Shown here piece by piece: positions 60,350 to 64,000 of a DNA stretch of 64,000 nt (positions are counted from its first letter, which is position 1; each line of letters starts with the position of its first letter). The DNA is from JAFGNB01 sp050304135 (GTDB lineage: Bacteria > Fibrobacterota > Chitinivibrionia > Chitinivibrionales > Chitinispirillaceae), in the NCBI GenBank assembly GCA_050304135.1, contig JBNLDC010000053.1, positions 67,235 to 131,234 on the forward strand, in the 5' to 3' direction. Below the pieces are notes generated by a model. It did not search any database and was not told the DNA's origin. It saw only the letters and a program-made list of their open reading frames with translations. Both the position numbers and the translations under genes were made by a program.

Positions 60350-61882
60350 TTACATCCTGCACCAGATGTTTTTTTCCAAGGCAACCCCATTCTGTACAAA
60401 AGAAAGTATATACGTTCCCGGCGGCAGACGACTCAGCAGTTTCGCCGGCACCGTGGCTCCGGTACCGGAAACGGCCAGCGGCTCGCTCCCCAACCGTTTC
60501 CCGTTGATACCGTACACAACGAGTCGTACCGGTAAATGACCCAATGGAGCGAAGTATACCGTCCTTCCCGCAATGGTAACCGCCATGGGTTCTCTTGTTC
60601 CGCCGGGAGAGGGGGCGTTTCCTTTACCCGCCACTGGAAGCTCCTTTTCGAGAACATCGAGCGGATCGGGTTCCAAAGGATTAAAGGTTTGGTAATCACT
60701 TCTCATGTGTGTTTTCAGCGATGGGAACTCCTCCTCCAGACCTTTCATCACGCATCGGGCAATCTCATAGGCACCGTACTCGCAGAAATGGGTCTGATCA
60801 CCTTCGGTATGCATGTAGAGGTATTTCGTATCTGCTCCCAACGCGGTTTTCAGATCGATGACCATCCGGTTCAGATCAATGCAGGCGACCCCGAGCGACC
60901 GGGCCGTTTCACGCATGGTCTGCGCCAGTCCGCCGATACTGGTGAGCGGATCGTTTTCGGTCTGTCGCGCCGTTGGGGTCACGAATACCGGAACAGCACC
61001 CCGTGCGGTTATCTGATCGCGGAAGGTTTTCAGGTTGTCCGGATAGGCGGCAACCTCCGACGCCACCTTCTGATCGTTATGGCCGAATTCGACAAAGACA
61101 TAATCACCCTCGGTTACCTCCGTCAGCAGTTTACTCAGCCGCTTCATGGCGAGAAAGTTGCCTGATGTCAAACCGGATTCCGCGTAGTTGGCAACGGCGA
61201 CTCCGGAATCAATAAAATTCGGCAGCATCTGTCCCCAGCTCGTCCATGGCCGGGTAAGCTGATCGACAACCGTTGAGTTACCGCACAAAAAAAGCGTGAG
61301 AGCGTCATCGGTTTTCGTGATTTCGATACCGCACACTGCCGGTTTCGATCCAGTAATACGGAGCGTGAGCACCTTGTCCCAGGTGTAATAGGACAATTCG
61401 CGATCCTTTATCGACATCGTTACCGAACCGTCGATACTCCTCGTCTCCATTCTGCGTACGGTGACTGATTTACGCACGAACGTTCCCGGTGCCGTTTTCA
61501 CACGGTCGAAAAGAAGCCGGCGATTTTCCGCCGTCACCGTGGTCGAGCTGCTGTCGGCAGCGTTGCCGAAGATAACGGTGACCGTGTAATTTCCCTGCGG
61601 CACTGCGACTGAAAAGAACAACTCATCTCCGGTCGACAGATAATCCCGGGTAAGAGGATCGTCTCCCTCTCGAATAACACTGACGACATTCCCGCTGTCG
61701 ATACCGTATCCGGCACCGGTCGAAAATGCCGTTTCGGCAGTGATACCGATGTACCCGTCAGCTACGACGCCATTGCCGAAATCAAATTTGAATTCCTGTG
61801 CATTTACTCCGGTACTGATGACATGCAGCACAACTGCGACCATCAGCCACCATCCGGCCATCCCGGGATTATCTGTTTTCAT
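60350..61882 (-). CDS. rhamnogalacturonan acetylesterase-like SGNH hydrolase with sorting-domain-like C-terminus
   Basis: 510 aa from the ATG at 61882 (SD ggaaaga). Signal peptide to about residue 28 (STGVNAQ). An N-terminal beta domain (about 29-185; FKFDFGNGVVADGYIGI) resembles domains found on CE12-type enzymes. The SGNH/GDSL catalytic domain follows: block I LFLCGNSTVVDQ with nucleophile Ser, GxND block as FGHNDQK, and the Asp/His pair in DQTHFCEYGAY. The C-terminal about 80 residues (LVVYGINGKRLG ... LPPGTYILSFVQNG) look like a type IX-type sorting/FlgD-like domain. It probably removes acetyl groups from rhamnogalacturonan side of pectin outside the cell. The usual GDS reads GNS, which is also seen in this subfamily. 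Confidence 0.83.
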   Translation of the reverse strand: MKTDNPGMAGWWLMVAVVLHVISTGVNAQEFKFDFGNGVVADGYIGITAETAFSTGAGYGIDSGNVVSVIREGDDPLTRDYLSTGDELFFSVAVPQGNYTVTVIFGNAADSSSTTVTAENRRLLFDRVKTAPGTFVRKSVTVRRMETRSIDGSVTMSIKDRELSYYTWDKVLTLRITGSKPAVCGIEITKTDDALTLFLCGNSTVVDQLTRPWTSWGQMLPNFIDSGVAVANYAESGLTSGNFLAMKRLSKLLTEVTEGDYVFVEFGHNDQKVASEVAAYPDNLKTFRDQITARGAVPVFVTPTARQTENDPLTSIGGLAQTMRETARSLGVACIDLNRMVIDLKTALGADTKYLYMHTEGDQTHFCEYGAYEIARCVMKGLEEEFPSLKTHMRSDYQTFNPLEPDPLDVLEKELPVAGKGNAPSPGGTREPMAVTIAGRTVYFAPLGHLPVRLVVYGINGKRLGSEPLAVSGTGATVPAKLLSRLPPGTYILSFVQNGVALEKNIWCRM

Positions 61883-62530
61883 ATAGTTCTTTCCGTGATG
61901 CAAACGTTGCCATACCACCATCATCCGGCTATTGCCGGTTCGCCATAAACCTGCTCACCATCGGTCTCCACTCCCACCGGATTCCATTTACCCGGATTCA
62001 GGAAGTATACTAAATTGTGTGGGTTGAGGAGGGTTAGAGTAGTACTAACCCGGTACTTTAGAATGACCGGTACATTTCCTTTTTGTTTCAACTTCCCCCG
62101 ACCTGTGGCTATTCACTACATCAGAGCACGTTTCTTATAGTACTTCGCGCGCTTTTCCTGGCGTGCGGCGCCTATCCGTCGGAGGACAGTACGTCATTTC
62201 GATGTCACGGTCGTTCCTACAAGGTTATCAGGATGAAAAAACTATAGGGAATCCATATCGTGGTTTCCTCTAAATAATCAGACGGAACGGACGTGACGCA
62301 AGAAACAAAGCCTGCCTTCTGGCCGCGATAGCGCCGCACGCCAACGCTTATTGTACCAGAGAATATTTCATGGAGCACTACACTCCCGGTAAACAACAAC
62401 TCTCCACGGTCGGACTTGGCGACTGCGGCTCGCTGCGGTGCTGAAAAAAGGCCCGGGAGCCCTGAGGGTGGTGGGGCGGAGCGCCCGCTCCTGTGTAATT
62501 TAAGTTTAAAAGTTTAAAAGTTTAAAAGTT
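61883..62530. other. 648-bp intergenic region between the esterase gene and the IS
   Basis: No ORF is supported. It contains a 7-bp-arm hairpin (gggttag / ctaaccc, 62031-62051), a possible minus-strand -10 (tatact, complement of 62006-62011) without a good -35, dispersed-repeat copy 2 (62431-62496), and the 8-bp repeat next to the IS end. Confidence 0.45.
62431..62496 (-). repeat. dispersed repeat, copy 2 (inverted relative to 51344-51436)
   Basis: Arms of 27 bp (62431-62457) and 24 bp (62473-62496) are exact reverse complements of the arms of copy 1, with a 15-bp spacer. Confidence 0.9.
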
Positions 62531-62532
62531 TA
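62503..62532. repeat. 8-bp tandem repeat agtttaaa, 3.75 copies
   Basis: Four consecutive units, the last incomplete, run into the left end of the insertion sequence. Probably part of the target site or slippage next to it. Confidence 0.85.
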
Positions 62533-64000
62533 CTGGAGTTATCCCATTTTTTAAGCTCATAATGGCAACTCCATCTGAATATTGTTGTCGAATTCCTCTC
62601 GTATTGACTTATAATACGCAGCTACAGACTTCAACACCTCTCTGATTCCATCTGCCAGTATATACAATGTCATTTTTGCCTTATCATGATATATCGGTTT
62701 TCCCTGAATCAGTAATCGTGCCCTTGTTATTGCCGTCTGAGCGCTGTACCCGAATCGCTTTGTCAGCATGTTATTTGCGAAAAGAACAAATGCCACCACA
62801 TTTTTAATCGATATCCAGTTCAAGCACCGGATATCTTCAAGGTTATAGGATGTTTTTGCAAACCGTATCCACTCTTCACACTGCCAACGGGAACGGTAGA
62901 TCTTGAAAATGCGTTTCAAATCGTACTCGTTTTTTAGTTGTATCGGGATGTTCGTCAACAGCATCATCGGTATCTTTCCAAACCCCTTTATCACAACAAG
63001 GGTAACTGGTGCATTGATACAGGGAAGAAATACCCGTCTTGCGCCGATACGCACATCTTTTTTCTTTCTCCATTTTCCGTTTTCCCAATGCTCCAGCGTT
63101 AATTTTAAGGGCGTTTTACAATGCTTTGCAAGGTCAAGAATTGAACGTTTTACCGAGATTACTTTCCCTGTACCATTTACCTCAAACAGCTTACGGTTAT
63201 CTTTTGCACGTGTAACGAATTTGAGTTTGTTGGTGTGGAAAAATTGAAAGAAACGTTTGTTGTCAAAATAGCGATCCTGAGTATATACACCGTTGTCTCC
63301 GTGCGTAGTAAGAACACATTTTAACAGTTCAAGTGCTACGTCGGTGGATTTTTTTTCCGGTGTTGCCTTTTTACTGAAAAGACTATTAGCAAGAACAGTT
63401 GGATTGTCATCTCCTCGCTGTGTCGCAGTGAGTACAATCTGATTATAGCCAAGCCCGATAGTACCCTTGTCGCCATCGCGAACAGATGCCAAGTACTCCA
63501 TCTTCTCTGCATACGGTTTGGTTATATCAGAAAAATCCAGAGCGATGGTTGTATCTTCCGTGAAATCTCTGGTGTACTCGGAAAGGGTTGCTTCTTCAAG
63601 CATTTCTGAGTAATCAGAGGCATTAAGTTGGTTGTATAAACGTTTCACAGTATGGCAAAGGTTCTGTGATTCATCTAATGCTCGTGCAATATTTGAAATC
63701 TTGCTGTCACCACTTTTGCATATTCCGAATATCATGTCAAAGAACAGTCGGGCTTGCGTTTTTTTCAGCTCAGGGAACTTTTTTGTAAGATACCTGTGCA
63801 TTTGTTTTTTGATCCGGTGCCCGAATTGATTATTTTTACTCATGCGGAAATGTCTCCTTTCTTTTTGTTTCTTTTCCTACTAATACAATAAGAAATTATG
63901 AGACTTTCCGCAACTTATTTCACTTTTATTTTATATCTATCTAATTGTTTCTTAATATGTTACACATGATTCAACTTCACATTTTGGGATAACTCCAGTA
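62531..64000 (-). mobile_element. complete IS4-like insertion sequence, about 1.47 kb
   Basis: Perfect 16-bp terminal inverted repeats: tactggagttatccca at 62531-62546 and its complement at 63985-64000. They enclose one transposase gene on the minus strand (62557-63843). The outer two bases (ta) may belong to the target. The right flank is beyond the window, so the target-site duplication cannot be read. Confidence 0.9.
62557..63843 (-). CDS. IS4-family DDE transposase
   Basis: 428 aa, intact. The DDE residues are visible as ALDFSDITKPY (first Asp), YTQDRYFDNKRF (second Asp) and the IS4-type Y-R-E-K motif in YRSRWQCEEWIRFAK. The basic N-terminus suits DNA binding. The frame is complete, so the element may be active. 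The stop lies 10 bp inside the left terminal repeat. Confidence 0.93.
   Translation of the reverse strand: MSKNNQFGHRIKKQMHRYLTKKFPELKKTQARLFFDMIFGICKSGDSKISNIARALDESQNLCHTVKRLYNQLNASDYSEMLEEATLSEYTRDFTEDTTIALDFSDITKPYAEKMEYLASVRDGDKGTIGLGYNQIVLTATQRGDDNPTVLANSLFSKKATPEKKSTDVALELLKCVLTTHGDNGVYTQDRYFDNKRFFQFFHTNKLKFVTRAKDNRKLFEVNGTGKVISVKRSILDLAKHCKTPLKLTLEHWENGKWRKKKDVRIGARRVFLPCINAPVTLVVIKGFGKIPMMLLTNIPIQLKNEYDLKRIFKIYRSRWQCEEWIRFAKTSYNLEDIRCLNWISIKNVVAFVLFANNMLTKRFGYSAQTAITRARLLIQGKPIYHDKAKMTLYILADGIREVLKSVAAYYKSIREEFDNNIQMELPL

Noticed and set aside
29236..64000. search for a toxin-antitoxin, restriction-modification or other defence locus
   Set aside because: No nuclease, methyltransferase, retron, or toxin-antitoxin pair was recognised. 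The ParA-like/tail-anchored pair and the hybrid kinase do not match known defence families.

Overview
This looks like chromosomal DNA of a Gram-negative (two-membrane) bacterium, most likely of the Fibrobacterota / Chitinivibrionia lineage or a close relative in the FCB group. The taxonomic clue is a secreted protein with a fibro-slime domain (11462-15124). Consistent with it are the outer-membrane machinery (TamA/TamB, a secretin, large beta-barrels), secreted proteins whose C-termini look like FlgD/type IX sorting folds, a fused SpmA-SpmB protein, and an EF-G of the spirochaete/planctomycete/mitochondrial type. No rRNA or tRNA is present, so the assignment is inference. TTG and GTG starts with good Shine-Dalgarno (SD) sequences are common.

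Layout. 1-3.7 kb: the end of an AsmA-like gene, two small unknown genes in tandem, and a PHP metallohydrolase. 3.9-10.8 kb: tamB-tamA-amrS. 11.4-20.5 kb: a fibro-slime exoprotein facing a FecR-domain plus beta-helix/beta-barrel gene pair. 20.6-29.9 kb: housekeeping genes (ybeY, corC-like, etfB-etfA with a built-in ferredoxin, hisG, hflK-hflC, fused spmAB, a Nudix hydrolase). 30.0-31.8 kb: an amtB-PII nitrogen module behind a sigma-54-type promoter. 32.1-37.2 kb: an unknown secreted protein, pirin, and a minus-strand group of glycosyltransferase, FapA-like and double-STAS genes. 37.2-40.3 kb: EF-G with a long leader holding a possible overlapping leader peptide, then a RecA/KaiC-like P-loop ATPase and a strong terminator. 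41.6-50.3 kb: a tightly overlapping type II secretion/type IV pilus operon (ATPase, secretin, GspL/PilMN-, PilO-, PilP/GspC-like proteins and three pseudopilin-like proteins) without the platform protein or major pseudopilin. 50.3-62.5 kb: an accessory-looking region with a multi-PAS hybrid histidine kinase, a ParA-like ATPase with a small anchored partner, a kelch protein, a DUF362 protein and a rhamnogalacturonan acetylesterase-like enzyme. Between these genes lie REP-like palindromes, short conserved-stem hairpins, a 42-bp minisatellite and an 11-kb-spaced inverted repeat. 62.5-64.0 kb: a complete IS4-like insertion sequence ending at the last base of the window.

How it fits together. Much of the window concerns the cell envelope and export: TamA/TamB, the secretin operon, FecR/beta-helix surface proteins, and exoproteins including a pectin-side-chain esterase. 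This suits a polysaccharide-degrading, surface-associated lifestyle. No unambiguous new defence or mobile system was found. The most unusual signals are the overlapping leader ORF at fusA, a PII protein lacking Tyr51 behind a sigma-54 promoter, the hairpin modules with varying stems at 59.5-60.3 kb, and the dispersed inverted repeat flanking the accessory region.
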